This document shows positions 10,300 through 23,112 of a stretch of 64,000 nucleotides of DNA, in pieces; the first letter of the stretch is position 1, and each line of letters begins with the position of its first letter. The notes beneath the pieces are model-generated. The model made no database searches and was not told the DNA's origin. It saw only the letters and a list, made by a program, of their open reading frames with translations. Source of the stretch: Perilla frutescens (Eukaryota; Streptophyta; Magnoliopsida; Lamiales; Lamiaceae); assembly GCA_026008535.1 (NCBI GenBank), contig BRKX01000006.1, positions 9,632,501-9,696,500 of the forward strand. The letters run 5' to 3'. Position numbers and translations under genes: made by a program.

Positions 10300-13200
10300 C
10301 TAACAGACACACATTCTAAGAGATTTTCTTAGAGAATAAAATCTCTCAAAATCCAAATGTTTAGTAAAAATATCAGCAATTTGATTCTCTGTAGGAATGT
10401 ATTCCAATTTAATGATATCTCGTTCCACAAGATCACGGATAAAGTGATTTCGGATGTCAATGTGTTTAGTGCGAGAATGTTGGACTGGATTCTTCAAAAT
10501 TTCAATTGCACTGACATTGTCACATAACAATGATGTCAGATTGTTACCAAAATAAAAACACCCTCCGCTAGTGCTTTTTCTGTCATCGACATCACCTGCC
10601 CAATCGGAATCACTATAACCTATAAGATGAATGTTAGAACTCTTGCAATATTTAACACCAAACCTAATTGTGCCTGAAACATAGCGAATGATACGTTTAA
10701 CAGCTTTAAGGTGAGATTGTTTAGGCTGAGATTGATATCTCGCACAAATACCAACACTAAACATAATGTCAGGACGACTAGCTGTTAAATACAATAAGCT
10801 GCCTATCATTCCTCTATACATGGTAGAATCAACATTGCTACCAACATCATCTCTGCTCAACTTTTCAGAAGATCCCATGGGTGTCTTCATAGGTTTAGCA
10901 TTCTCTAATCCGAAACGCTTGACCAAACCTCTAGCATATTTGTTTTGAGAGATGAAGATTCCATCTTTATCTTGCTTGATTTGTAGACCAAGGAAATAGT
11001 TGAGCTCTCCAACCATGCTCATTTCAAATGTGTTGCACATTGAGTCTACAAAATCTTTGAGCAGATTAGTACACGTCGAACCAAAAACAATGTCATCAAC
11101 ATAGATTTGAGCAACAGTAATATGTTTTTGATTCTTCTTAATAAACAATGTTTTATCGACTTGACCTCTTTCAAAACCAAATTGGAGTAAGAATTCGGTC
11201 AGTCTAGCATACCATGCTCTAGGGGCTTGTTTAAGACCATACAAAGCCTTTTTGAGCTTAAACACGTGCAATGGATTCTCATGACATTCGAACCCCTTAG
11301 GTTGTTCGACATATGCTTCTTCATTGAGAAAACCATTCAAGAAAGCACTTTTAACATCCATTTGATGTAAAGTAAAGCCCACATAACATGCAATTGCACA
11401 TAAAAGACGAATGAATTCAATCCTTGCAACAGGAGCAAGTGTTTCGTCAAAGTCTACCCCTTCAACTTGGGTGTAGCCTTGAGCGACTAGACGAGCTTTA
11501 TTTCTGACAACATTGCCAGACTCATCTGTTTTATTTTTGAAAATCTATTTTGTCCCAATCACATTTTTATCTTTGGGGCGTGGAACTAATTCTCATACAT
11601 TGTTCCTTACGAACTGGTTTAGTTCCTCATGCATAGCATTGATCCAAAAATCATCATTAAGTGCATCCTTAATATTTTTCGGTTCAATGTTAGACAGAAA
11701 ACACGTGTTTGCCATACAAACATTTAAAGAAGACATGCATACCAGTTTCAGCATTTCTTTGTATTCCTCTGAGTTCTTGCTTCTAGTTTGAACTCCTTCG
11801 GATTGCTCACCAATGATTTGTGAATCTGGATGATTCTTCCGAATTCGACTTGGAGGATCCCTTCTTGGTTCATCTTCGGCAGTCAGAACCTGATCATCTT
11901 CACTATCTGAAGTGAATGTTGGTGTTGATATTTTGACTGAAGCGTCATCACTCTGTGGAACATTGACTTTGACATTCTCAGTGGATGTCTTGTTCTCACA
12001 ATCACTTTCAGCCTGCTCACTTGACATTTCATCAGTGTCAATGAGATCAATTACATCATCCTCTTCAGATTTTGAAGTAATACCTGTGTGGTCATCAAAA
12101 ACAATGTTAATTGATTCTTAGACTGTTTTTGTCCGAAGATTAAGCACACGGTAAGCACGACTGTCAGATGTGTAACCCAAGAAAATCCCTTTGTCGCTTT
12201 TGGAATCAAATTTTCCCAGATGATCCCTGTCATTTAGGATGTAACATACACATCCAAACATATGAAAGTACTTCAAATTGGGCTTCTTTTCCTTCAGAAG
12301 TTCATACGGTGTCACTGTTCTGCCTGGACGAAGAATTACTCTATTCCCGATGTGACAAGCAGTGTTAACTGCTTCAGCCCACAGCTTTTTGGACAACCGT
12401 TGAGCTTGTAACATTGCTCTTGACATCTCCTGAAGAGTTTGATTTTTTCTCTCAACCACCCCATTTTGTTGAGGTGTCTTTGGAGTAGAAAACTCATGAA
12501 TGATGCCTCGCTTTTCACAAAAATCTTCAAATATTGAGTTTTCAAATTCGAGCTCATGATCTGTTCGAATGCATTTGATGTTGGACTCATGTTGTCTTGA
12601 CACCAACCTGTAAAACTTCTTGAACATTCTGAAAGCTTCAGATTTTTCTTGAAGAAATTCAACCCATGTGAATCTCGAAAAATCATCAACTATCACCAGA
12701 ATGAATCTTTTTCCACTCATGCTTTTGGTGTCAACGGGACCCATGATGTCCATGTAAATCAGATTGAAGCACTTCGTGGTTTGACAAGCTGAGGAACTTT
12801 TGTGTGAAGCTCTTACTTGTTTACCTTTTTGACATGCATTGCAAACAACATCAAGATTGATCTTCACAGGTAGAATACCTCGAACAGCATCAACTTCAAT
12901 AAGTTTCTTCAAGCTTCGAAAGCTGAGATGACCCAGTTTTTGATGTATGAGTTGAGTGTCAACATTAACTGAAACATTGCATTTTTCGTTCTTGTCAGTA
13001 TGATAGCAATTATCCAATGCCCGACTTCCGAACATAATGCATTTATTCTCGCTATCAAAAACCTCACAGGTGTTCTTATTAAATCTGACATGCATGCCGT
13101 CATCACATAGTTGACTTATGCTAATCAGATTTGTTGTTAAACCTTCGACATGAAGCACATTATGTAACTTGGGAAAGTTCTTGACATTCAAGGTACCTTT

Positions 13201-13939
13201 TCCTACTATGTTACCTTGCGCTCCTCCACCATAACTCACTTTTCCTTTGCTTGTCGTGGTATAGTCATCGAGAAACTTAGAGTTTCCTGTCATATGCCTA
13301 GAACACCCACTGTCAAAGTACCACGTACCAGTAATGTTGGCTTTCAAAGATGTGTAAACCAACATTACACAATATCTTTACCTTCTTTGAACGTTTCTTC
13401 TTTTTGGTAGGTTTAGAAGAATTTTCCACGACAATCTTACCTGTTGCTATATCATCATGATATTTGAAGCAATAAGGTTTGATGTGTCCAAGCTCTTGGT
13501 AATAATGACAGACAAATTTCTTCTCCTTGGACTTGTCATTGACATTCGGTTTGACATTTCCGTCAACATTAACTGGAACATCCTTGGAGCTTTCTCCTTT
13601 GACAAACTTGATATGATTTGAGATAGACATTGTTGAACTCGATGAATATCCCAAGCCTGCTTTTGTGTTCTGTCCCAGTGTCAGAACTTCGTTCAGAGTA
13701 GATGTTCCTTGATTGAGTTGTGGAAAGATTTTCGAAGCAGCTTCTACTTCCTTTCTCAACTTGTTCAGCTCAAGATCACTTCTAGTGAGTCGAATCTCAA
13801 GGTCCAGTACTCGTTTGCTTTAGAGTTTGGTTTTCTTGTGCAATTGTTGTAGAGCTACTTAGTGGCTGACTTCGGACTTGTCTTCTTCCACCTGAGACAC
13901 TTCAGCAGTGTTGCAAAATTCATCCAGTAATGTCATTTC
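10300..13939 (-). pseudogene. SIRE-2 pol and gag C-terminus: protease, integrase, RT, RNase H
   Basis: Reading from 13939 down, the sequence encodes the gag C-terminus (MTLLDEFCNTAEVSQ), a Cys/His finger (CHYYQELGHIKPYC), the protease (FDSGCSRHMTGN), integrase (HQKLGH, IYMDIMGP, TPQQNGVVERKNQ), reverse transcriptase (YVDD near 11091-11103) and RNase H. A frameshift lies near 13380. From 13365 to 10300 the frame is continuous except for stops at 12118 (a Gln codon in SIRE-1), 11593 and about 11546 (both Trp codons). An in-frame gap of about 47 codons at 10539/10540 removes the part of RNase H that holds STAESEY, including the catalytic Glu. The rest of gag and the 5' LTR are at 23113-25558. 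Confidence 0.9.
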
Positions 13940-16770
13940 ATACCAGTTAGTGGTATTTGGATGATGTTTTATGTTTTGGTTTTTTTTTTATCGTGAAGTC
14001 TGTTGGTCGAAGGAAGGCCATGTACTGTGCTAGTATTGCCCTTACTGGAATAAATGATTTAAGATTCGAAGTGTATAAGATGGTGCTTGCATTTATAAAC
14101 AGGAAGAAGAAGTGAGTGATAATTTTGTATGTATTTGTTGGATATTTGTGGTGTTACGCTAGATATTAGATCAAAACTTAGGAATATTTTGATGTGGTGC
14201 TTTAGATTTGTTAGATGTGTTGGATTTGGTTGTTTGGATTTGGTGGTTTGGGTTTGTTTACATGAAGTTGGTTATAATGTTGGAGATAGGTTGAAATATT
14301 GTTCTTGTTTTATTTTTGTGGGATGTATGTTGGTGAATGGATGTTTTTGTATTATTTATTTTGATTGAATGGAATGGTGGTTTTGTATGTAGTTTACAGG
14401 TTGATGTTGAATTTTGTCATTTTAATAACTAGCATAACCTGTATTAAACAAGACCTATATTTATTCACACATACAATCGCAGTACCAATTGTTAATCTAT
14501 ACAGTATCAAAGCTTCAATAAAAAAGTAACTGTTGATTCCATGTTAAGGTGTAATTTTGATATACGTATATTGATTTTAAGGAAAGTCAAATTTGTTTTC
14601 AGAAATGATATTAGTATCATTCGTGTGTTTATAAAGCATCACATTTTTAAAAAAAAGTAACAATACATCCTGAAGAGTATCATTTATTTAGCGTAAAGGT
14701 ATCAATTGTAAAATAAAAACGTATCATTTTTAGAAACAAATGTAATATCAGTTTAAGGAGGATCTTAAAATCACAAACAGAGAAAGAGCGTATTGTATCT
14801 TTCTCGCTTCACAATATATCAAGTTTAAAGGACTCCCTTTTCAGCTCATATATATAGAATGTGCAAAACAAAGCAGGCTAGAATGAATCACCTAACACCA
14901 TTGCAACCTAACTACACATGAGTGCAAAAAAGGACAAAACACAAATAAATGCAACTGCTACTAGTTAATGCATCCATTGTAACTTTAGTTTCTACTACAT
15001 GTGGAGAAGTGCCTTTTTTTCTTAAACTTCACAAGAGTAATCAACATTTTTTATTCAAATTGAACTCTTAAAACATCCCAAGATAAATTTAAAAAAATGA
15101 GCAATCTTCAATCCAATAATCTGCAAAATAAATTTAACAAGTGAGTCAGTCAGATAGAACATGTACCATTTAATAAGCATGAAAGTATCAATTGTGTTGA
15201 AGATAGGTACCAACCTGATATCGATCTAAAAACAAACGAGGGTTAGGAGTCTTGAAGCCAAACTCACTCAACTAATTTGAGCTTCCTCCAACATTGCTCT
15301 TCTTCTTTCAACATTTGGTTCGTAACCGAGCTTGAAGCAGTAGCCCAAAACAGCGAACCTAAAGTCCACTCGATTCAGAAGGTAATAGCAAGAAATTTGA
15401 CAATGATATGGCAGAGCACATGCAAGAAATCAACTAATAGGATGGATCTCAACTGGATAAGCCTGAGAATAACAGAATGCATTCTTTATCTGAGAATGCT
15501 AAGAAGGAAAAATATAACAGTACTGCCAAGACTCACTTGCAATGCATTCTTTATATAAGAAGCCTCGGAAAACAATCTTAAAGCCACTCCATTAACTTTA
15601 AGATCAAAAACCTGAAACCATCACTTTCTATTACTTATGGGAATAATTAATCAAAGATTGTATGGATACACAAAAGAAAGCATTCAAGTTCATATAATTC
15701 GCAGTGACATTAACAAGAATATATTCAATTAAAAGCTTATTCCATCTAATAACTATGCCACAACAGTTTTGCGCAAAAAAAAAAAAAGAAGAAGAAGAAG
15801 AAGAAAAAAACTATAATTATTTAGTAAGGGCATAAACACAACCTCCAAAGAACAAGGTACTCAAATGAGCAATGCTATTACTCTGCCATCATTGTATGGG
15901 GGTAAGGTTTGATTCCCAATCCTCAACTCTAGGAAGAACAAAAAACGAAACACGCACACAACGCGTGATGTTATTTTGCCTAAAGCTAATCTTATCTTCA
16001 TTGCTAGATTCACCACTTTTTCACTTTTTCTTAACTCCTTGATTCGAGCACACATAGTATTTCTCAATGACTTCACCAATAGTATTTGTCTTTTGAGTAC
16101 TTTTCCTAACCCCAAATCCAACCTCCCTAGCATGCTTACAGTAGAGTTTGTACATCTCATCGAAGGTTTCTCTTTGAATACCAATCAGACATCCAGACAA
16201 GCTCACAGTACCACCTAATGTTCATGAAAGTATCAATTAAAATGTTGTAAAGTATCAATCTTGTCTGTGTAAAACCTGATCAGATTATTCAAAAAAATTA
16301 CCTCCGTATTGTGCTCGTATGGGTATAGCCTCACTATCAGAATCATCAATTATCACAAGAGCTTCTAAAGTATCTCCCACATTCATGTTAATTTCATCCA
16401 TCCTAAGAAATATGCACATCTAAGTATATTTTTCAAATTTCAAACAAAAATTTCAAAAATTTCAATTATTCAATTGTTAAAATATGCAAAATAAATTTCA
16501 GAACTATAATGGACAAAATGTAATAGGTTTCATTGAATTCTAGAATGTTTACCTTGAAAAAGGTGGCGGCGGTCCGGTGAGTTGGGCGATCCGCCTCCCG
16601 TCGTCGCCTGTGTCGCGTTTTCCTCCTCTCTCTCTCTCTCGCGCAGCTGCGTTTTTTTTGTTTTTTTTGTTTTTTTTTTTACATATTAGGTTAATTTCAG
16701 TAATGGGCTGGATCCGGGTTCATGGGCCGACCCATCTCACGGGCCGGCCCATGCACCTTATGCACAGGAG
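13940..16770 (-). mobile_element. Half of an inverted-repeat element ('element X'), moved by the inversion
   Basis: Its terminus at 16770 reads, on the minus strand, CTCCTGTGCATAAGGTGCAT and then a GC-rich stretch with GGGCCGGCCCGTGAGA. The matching inverted terminus is at 27667 (CTCCTGTGCATCAGATGCAT). Copies of GTATCA occur across 14500-16260. A FAR1-type DNA-binding fragment lies near the terminus (16020-16206). Undoing the inversion joins this piece to 25559-27667 and gives an element of about 4.9 kb. 13943-14400 and 15270-15600 show no recognisable protein. Confidence 0.55.
16020..16206 (-). pseudogene. FAR1/FHY3-type DNA-binding domain fragment
   Basis: The 61-residue reading frame contains FDEMYKLYCKHAREVGFGVRK and, after a short gap, YYVCSNQGVKKK. 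This is the conserved core of the FAR1 (WRKY-GCM1 type) zinc-finger domain of FHY3/FAR1 proteins, themselves derived from Mutator-like transposases. Downstream on the same strand ITRCVC resembles the next conserved block (TRCGC). No transposase core (MULE domain) or SWIM finger was found, so it is a fragment of either a MULE or a captured FAR1-related gene. Confidence 0.65.
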
Positions 16771-16775
16771 ACCAG

Positions 16776-16819
<44 letters not shown>

Positions 16820-17437
16820 TTAGTTTTTACGCATTGAATACTAGTTATGTTTAATTACAAATTAGCGATTATATATTTTTAATTATTTCGTGATCGTGAA
16901 TTGCATCTTATTTCCCAAACACGATAAAATACAAGCGCGCGTATATATATAATATCATTATCCTATGATCATATATATGACATGTGAAATACTAATATAT
17001 CTTAAATTTGTTCGACTATGAACTTATAGTATATGCCTTGTACAGATTAAAATTTAAAGGGTTTTTTTTTTTAAAAATACTATTTTGTTGTAGCAGCCAT
17101 CCTCAACAGCTCCATTAGGGAAGGTTGTTATAAGTTTATACTATCTAAATTTATTTTACACGTTTCTGTATTATTTCTCATTGCAATTCTAATTCATCCA
17201 ATTTGTTCTATAGTGGAAAAATAATAAATGTGAGGATGCGTTGACTACGTATACTATTTTAAAAGGATGGTCACGATGCAACCACTCACATTTTATAATA
17301 TTTCCACTTATATAGGGCCCAAGTAAATAAAGGTTACTTTTATAGTTATTATATGTATTGTTATAAATGTCACATCTCTTATAATTGCAAAACAAATTAA
17401 GAATTTAATTACGTAACCTTACAAATTAAGGACAAGT
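16771..17437. other. AT-rich spacer with a (TA)n tract
   Basis: A (TA)n microsatellite at 16778-16815 abuts the end of element X. The rest is AT-rich sequence without a gene or a clear repeat. Confidence 0.6.
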
Positions 17438-17800
17438 CTCTTGTACATAAGATGTACATGAGACGGTCAACGCGTGTTGACCCAGTCAATGCTTTGATCA
17501 AAAAATCCGTCAAAATTAGTACCATTCATAATACTGAAAAGTATTATTTCAAAAGTTAAAAAGTATCATTTGTATCAATAAAAAGTATTGGGCAGAATAA
17601 AAAAATAAAGAAAAAAACTGTTAAGATCAGTATCAATTGACACACTAAAAAGTATCATTCGAAATTAAAAAAAGTATCAATTGTATCCCTAAAAAGTATC
17701 ACCAATTTTCACAATTTTTTTGGTCAACGCTTTGAGCGAGTCAACGCGCGTTGACCCGGTCAACACGTTGACCGTCTCATATATATCTTATGCACAGGAG
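17438..17800. mobile_element. Small inverted-repeat element with GTATCA array (MITE-like, ~363 bp)
   Basis: The left end starts CTCTTGTACATAAGATG and continues into GAGACGGTCAACGCGTGTTGACC. The reverse complement of the right end starts CTCCTGTGCATAAGATA and continues into GAGACGGTCAACGTGTTGACC. The inverted repeats extend for about 60 bp or more. The interior holds about eight copies of GTATCA. It has no coding capacity and belongs to the same family as element X. Confidence 0.7.
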
Positions 17801-18006
17801 GTTTTGCGATAAATTAATTAAGCCCAATTCCAGGTTTGGTGATGATATATAACAATATATGCTATATATATTGTTTAAATATATATAGAGGAGGATTGTC
17901 CCAAATGACGATGGCATAATTAAATTAAAAATTAGAAACCTAAAATGGATCTTAGAACTCATTCCATCCGTGGATAAACTACCACACCAATAAAATAACG
18001 TAAATT

Positions 18007-19475
18007 CTCCTATACAATTAGTGCATGGGGCGGTCCACCAGACGTCCCGACCCATCTCATTTCGACTCGGAACCCGTAACCTGGCATTTAAATACACGTC
18101 TTGACCCATCCAAATCTTTTTTCTCCATTTCGATACGAAGTGGAGCACTAGCCACCCCTCTCCCCTCCCCTCCCCTCTCTCTCTCTCTCTTCTGATTTAT
18201 CTCTCGATCTATCGTCTTCTCCGATTTATATTATCCATCAGGCGTCATCAATTGTCCACTTCACCGCCGGCGATTCAACCTTCCATCTTTTATCCGGTAC
18301 ATGATAGCCTAGCCATCCGACGATTCAGTCACTTTTCGCTCTCTTTCTCCCTCTCTCTCTCTCACTCGATCTCTTATCAGTTTCAGTAATTTTTTCAACC
18401 CGACGTCAATGATTCATCAGTTCACCACCGGAGCTTCAACGTGTGCTCGATTCCTATCTATTCGCCTTTCGATCTAGTCAGGTAATAAATTATTTTCTTA
18501 TTTCTTGTGTTGAAATTGTGTGCGATTTATGTAAGAATTTAGTTGTCAGGATTTTGTTATGTTTTCATTTTTTTTGTTTTTTTCCTATTTTTTTTCATAT
18601 TTGATAGTTTTTGTTCATTTAAGTGATTACAATTGAGAAAACTACTTCTAGAATGTCGTGTAAATTTAATATGGATATATGCTTGTCAGATATATGCTTC
18701 TAAAATTATTGAATATTAATATCTCTTCACGGGTACCACTGGAATTGAAAAGAAGTATCAAACTGGAGTTGATAACTTTGTATCAAAATTTTTATTTGTG
18801 TGATTGTTTCTGTTTTATATATTCTTTCAATTCACAGGTACCACTGGAATTGAAAAGAAGTATCAAATTGGAGTTGACTTTGTATCTTAATTATTTTTAT
18901 GTGGGTTTTTCTGTTTTATACATTTTTTTCAATGTTCATATATGTTAAACACTTGTTAAACATGAGTAATATAGATTTTTAGTTGTTTTGATTTCAGTTT
19001 ATATGTGTAATACGATTTATTATGTTAACTATCAGTTAACATGATTATGAGTACCACTTGAAGTAGAAACATGTATAACATTTTGAAGTGCTATGTTTAT
19101 ATGTCTTAAGGGTTTAGTTATTTTTAATATTTAGTTTTGGTATTATTTTTTATTTTTGTATTAATTGAATGTCCAGAGATGCTCATTTTAGTGTTTGATT
19201 AAAAATTATATCAGTAATGTTAAAGATTTTGTTCTGAATGATTTTTTATTTTGATTTTTGAAATCATAAATGATGTTTCTATATGTGTTTTAGTGAGTTA
19301 TATGCTAGGAAATAAATTGAATAGGAATATCTCTTTATGTGTACCAGTTGAATTGAAAATAAGTATCAAATTGCAGTTAATTTGTATCTGATTTATTTTT
19401 ATGTAGTTTTTTGTGTTTTATGTTTTTATCAACTATTCTAGAAATTAAACCTTTTAAAAGATAACTGTAGGACAC
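18007..19475. mobile_element. One end of another GTATCA-type inverted-repeat element
   Basis: The end reads CTCCTATACAATTAGTGCAT followed by GGGGCGGTCC and GACCCATCTCA, like the other family members. A pyrimidine-rich stretch at 18150-18480 with a GT splice-donor-like site (CAGGTAATAA at 18479) resembles a 5' leader and first intron of a gene. Imperfect ~110-bp repeats with GTACCACTGGAATTGAAAAG and GTATCAAA occur at about 18725, 18832 and 19325. No protein is recognisable. Its partner end would lie outside the window once the inversion is undone. Confidence 0.5.
18725..18925 (+). repeat. Tandem repeat, two ~110-bp units plus a distant third
   Basis: Both units contain GGTACCACTGGAATTGAAAA, then AGTATCAAA(C/T)TGGAGTTGA. 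A weaker third copy is at about 19325-19420 (GTACCAGTTGAATTGAAAAT). They sit inside the inverted-repeat element end described at 18007. Confidence 0.8.
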
Positions 19476-22209
19476 TGTTAGAATAAACTGAATCGTCCAT
19501 TTGTAGCAGTGAAATTCGAACCAGTGCCCTTGGGGTGAAGATAATGGTGTTCACACTTAGGTATAATTTATTAGTAAACGTCCACACTATCGTGGCTTAT
19601 TAGTTAAACGATTACATGACCGAGAATATTACTGACTATTAATTCACTTGTCAAAAGAAAACTTGACTGGAGGTGAATTAAAGGCTAATAACTTATTTAG
19701 AAATGAGTTTCATAAACGTCCACACTATCGTGGCTTATGAGAAATATTTTTAAAATGTCGGTGGATATACATAATATCTTTTTGAGGATTTCAATTATAT
19801 GATTATCTGAAAGGCTGTGACTGTACTACATGTTACTTTTCTGTTATTATCATGACACTCTCCAACTTGTCTTCTATTCTCAAAAGTTTTATATCTATGA
19901 AATACTAAAGATTGGATTACAACTTAAACATTGTCCTAAACGGCTGAAGGTTTAAATTGTACTTGATAAGAAATGTCATAAGAAACCAGTTGCGAATTCT
20001 GATGAAGAAGTGAGAACCTCTTATGGTGTAATCAAAAGAAACTCTTCAAACATCAGAGTTACAACAAAACTCATTACCATAGAAAATCTGATGAACACCA
20101 AGATGGTCGATCTCATTCCTTTAAGGGATCACGTTTTCCAGATGATAAGCTACGTATCGGAGATCGAAACCCTGAATGGTGAACAAGATGCCGAGTTTTA
20201 GATCGACATGGTGTTTGACAGTCTGTCTCTAAAGTTTTAACAAAATCTTTTCGAACTTTAGCATGATAAAGAATAATGTCACTTTATCAGAAATGCTTAA
20301 TCTTCAGACAATTGAGATGCTTATGAAAAGGCATCACAGAGGCGCATATGGCTGAGAGAAATGCATCTTCGAGTAAGAAGAAGAATGCATCTCAACCAAA
20401 TAAAGCGTGTAAGGCAATGAAAAAATGACATAGTTACCTCAAAAGGACTTTAAGTCCACAAATATGCGCTTCAAGTACAATCAGCTAAAGACATTGTAAG
20501 TCTGAGTATTCTCTTAAAAAGAAAAGGTATGTCTTACTCATTTGAGTGAAGATGAGATCACCATCTACATATGCAATGCTACGCAAGTGGCGGCTATTAC
20601 AGTGGGAGACATTCATATACCTTTCAGTAGTGATAGATTTTATTTTTTAAAAGATTGTGTGTATGTGCTAAACTTTAGAAACTTGGTTCCTGTTTCTAAG
20701 TTAGTTTTGAATTGATATTTTGTTACTTTTGATAACAAGTTTGTTATCATAGAAGGGAAACACTTTATCTATTCTGGCATATTGGATGTACATCTTTAAT
20801 ACACTAAAACCTATGCCTAACACTACAGAGCAACTATCGAATACATTGACTAACTTCAATAAAAGGATGAATCTTTGTAAAAGAATCAAACCTATCTTTG
20901 GCATCTAAAACTTGGACATATTATTCTTAAGAGGATTCAAAGTTTTATAAATGATGGTCCATTGGGCTCATTGGTCCTAGAAATCATTTCTTTGTGCAAA
21001 TCCTGCTAAAAAGGTAAAATAACCAAGTGTCCTTTAAAGGCTAAAAGAAATAGATCCAAAGAAGCTATTAGGTTTAATTCACTCTACCTATGTGGCCCCA
21101 TGATAGTTCACGCTAAGAGGTGGTTATGAGTAATTCATCACGTTTATTGATGATTACTCAAGTTTTAATATATTTACATCATGTGTCGGAAGTCTGAATG
21201 CTTTGAGAAATCAAATAATTTAAGATGGAAGCGGATGAACGCATAAGTAAAAGTATCAAGTCACTATATTTCTGAACATAATAACGAGTACCTCTTAGGT
21301 GAATTTAGGGAGCACTTGGCAAAGAATGGGACTGCATCCCAGTTGACTGCATCTGCCATTCAAACAGCAAGACATCGTAGTTGTGTGAAGAACATAATGT
21401 TATTGAAAATGATTAGATCGATGATGAGCTATGTAAAGTTGTTTATTTTATTCTGCGAATATGCCCTAGAAATGACATTTGTCCGTTAAATATCCAAGAT
21501 GAATAAAAATTGGTTTGTTCTATAGTCCTAAGAATCAGAAGGACATTGTTAGCACTAATGCCCAATTCTTAGAAGAAGATTATGTAATAAGTCACAAGGT
21601 TAAGAACAAGATCATTCTGGATGGTTTGAGGAAAGGACATTCGAATCCTACACCAAAGTGTACAAGAAAATGTACCACCTAATATTGCAGAACGTATCAC
21701 GGATATGCATAAAATACTTCATGACAGTGAGAGGGTTGTGTACCAACCTAATAGATTCATTAGTATAGAAGAATCTTCTGATTTTATAGAAAGACTAAAT
21801 GAATTGGATCCCATAATCTACGATGATGTGGTTTAAGATAAGGATGCGTTTTCTTAGAAAACTGCAATGAAATTTGAAATGGGATCTATAAATCACCACG
21901 AATAGTGGGAGCTTGTAGAACCACTTAATAAGGTGAAACTTATTTGGGAAAGTGAATCTACAAAAGAAAGAGAGATCTAATGAATTGTTAGATCTAGAAT
22001 CTCTTGTCTGTTGCTACTTATTTCAACTTATTTATTTGGCAAATAGATGTTAAGACAGTTTTCCTGAATGAAAGTCTTGAAGAAAATATCTATATGCGAC
22101 ATACAAAGGGATTCATTGCTAAACGCTAATAAACTTAGTGTGCTAGCTTAGAAGTCCATTTGTGGATTTAAGTAAGCATCAACATCTTGGAACATCCGGT
22201 TTAACAAAG
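19476..22209 (+). pseudogene. Old Ty1/copia relic (copia-3), heavily decayed
   Basis: Fragments can be read through many stops and shifts. There is gag-like sequence near 20010-20260 (PLRDHVFQMISYVSEIETL), then GAG-pre-integrase near 20915-21050 (LGHIILKRIQSFINDGPLGSL), the integrase start near 21090-21170 (CGPMIVHAKR, ITFIDDYSSF), the linker near 21560-21720 (AQFLEEDYVISHKVKNK, PPNIAERITDMHKILHDSE), and the RT start near 21900-22200 (WELVEPLN, then SWNIRFNK). A putative LTR start (TGTTAGAATAAACTG) is at 19476. SIRE-1 interrupts it at 22209/22210. It belongs to a different copia lineage from the SIRE elements and is much older. Confidence 0.75.
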
Positions 22210-23112
22210 TGTTAGAATTTGTTGCCTGAAACAATGTGAATTACGGACGTAAATTGCAAAGTTAAATGTAATGTTGAAGCTAGTGTTACCACATTGCCTT
22301 CAACATGTAGCGGAAACGTAAATAGTACTTTGCACACAACAAGTTTTAAATCACACTCCTTACGGTGTGTGATTGCCTCAATGCGAAATTCACTATCACA
22401 AGTGAAATACAAAAACAATGCTGATGTTATCTCGGTTCACTCCCTTGACAACACTGCATAAAACATACAGAGGACTATCCTAGCTTCACTCACTCGAATA
22501 ATCACTCAAAAACAAACCTATCTAAACACATAGATAGATTACAATCAGTCACTCTAAATCCTAGACTTCTCAAAGTTGACTATCTAACCTACACACACAA
22601 CTGGAATGAAAGTCTCCAGCTGATTGGGACACTAGGCAGATGTCGAGGAAGATGTCTTAGATTTCAAAGATGACACTAGATGCAAGATTCAGAGCTTCTC
22701 TCAAACCACGGTGATAACCTGCTTGCATAAATGATTTTAAGGTCTAAGGAGACCTTAAATACTTCCTCCATCTCGGCTGAGTAGTTTCCACACGATCCTT
22801 GATGAGTTGGATGCAAAACTACCACCTTCCACTACCCTTGCTGAACTGGACTCGAGATAATCGTCCTCTGCACTGCGTGGCACACGTTCTTCAACATCGT
22901 GTAACAATGGCAGTTAATCCAGCAACCCACGTTCTCTGCAACGGTTAGTGTCTAAGACAAAGTGGGGAACATCACGTCCCTTGAAACTCGAAACAGATTC
23001 TGACTTAGTCAAAATCAAGCATAATCCACGTTTTAAATTAAAATAAAATATCTAATAAATCCCTTAAATTGTGGAAAATGATATGTGACAAAAATCACAA
23101 TTTATTCAGATT
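22210..23112 (-). repeat. Second part of the SIRE-1 3' LTR, displaced by the inversion
   Basis: Read on the minus strand from 23112, the sequence starts with the duplicated AATCT and ends at 22210 with GGCAACAAATTCTAACA. This is nearly the same end as the SIRE-2 LTR (GGCAACAAATTCCAACA). Copia-3 sequence follows directly on the left. It therefore continues the LTR that breaks off at 6462. Confidence 0.75.

Noticed and set aside
14129..14368. 79-codon open frame rich in Cys, Phe and Val
   Set aside because: It looks like a hydrophobic small protein, but the composition follows a T/G-rich strand and there is no homologue I recognise; it lies inside element X.
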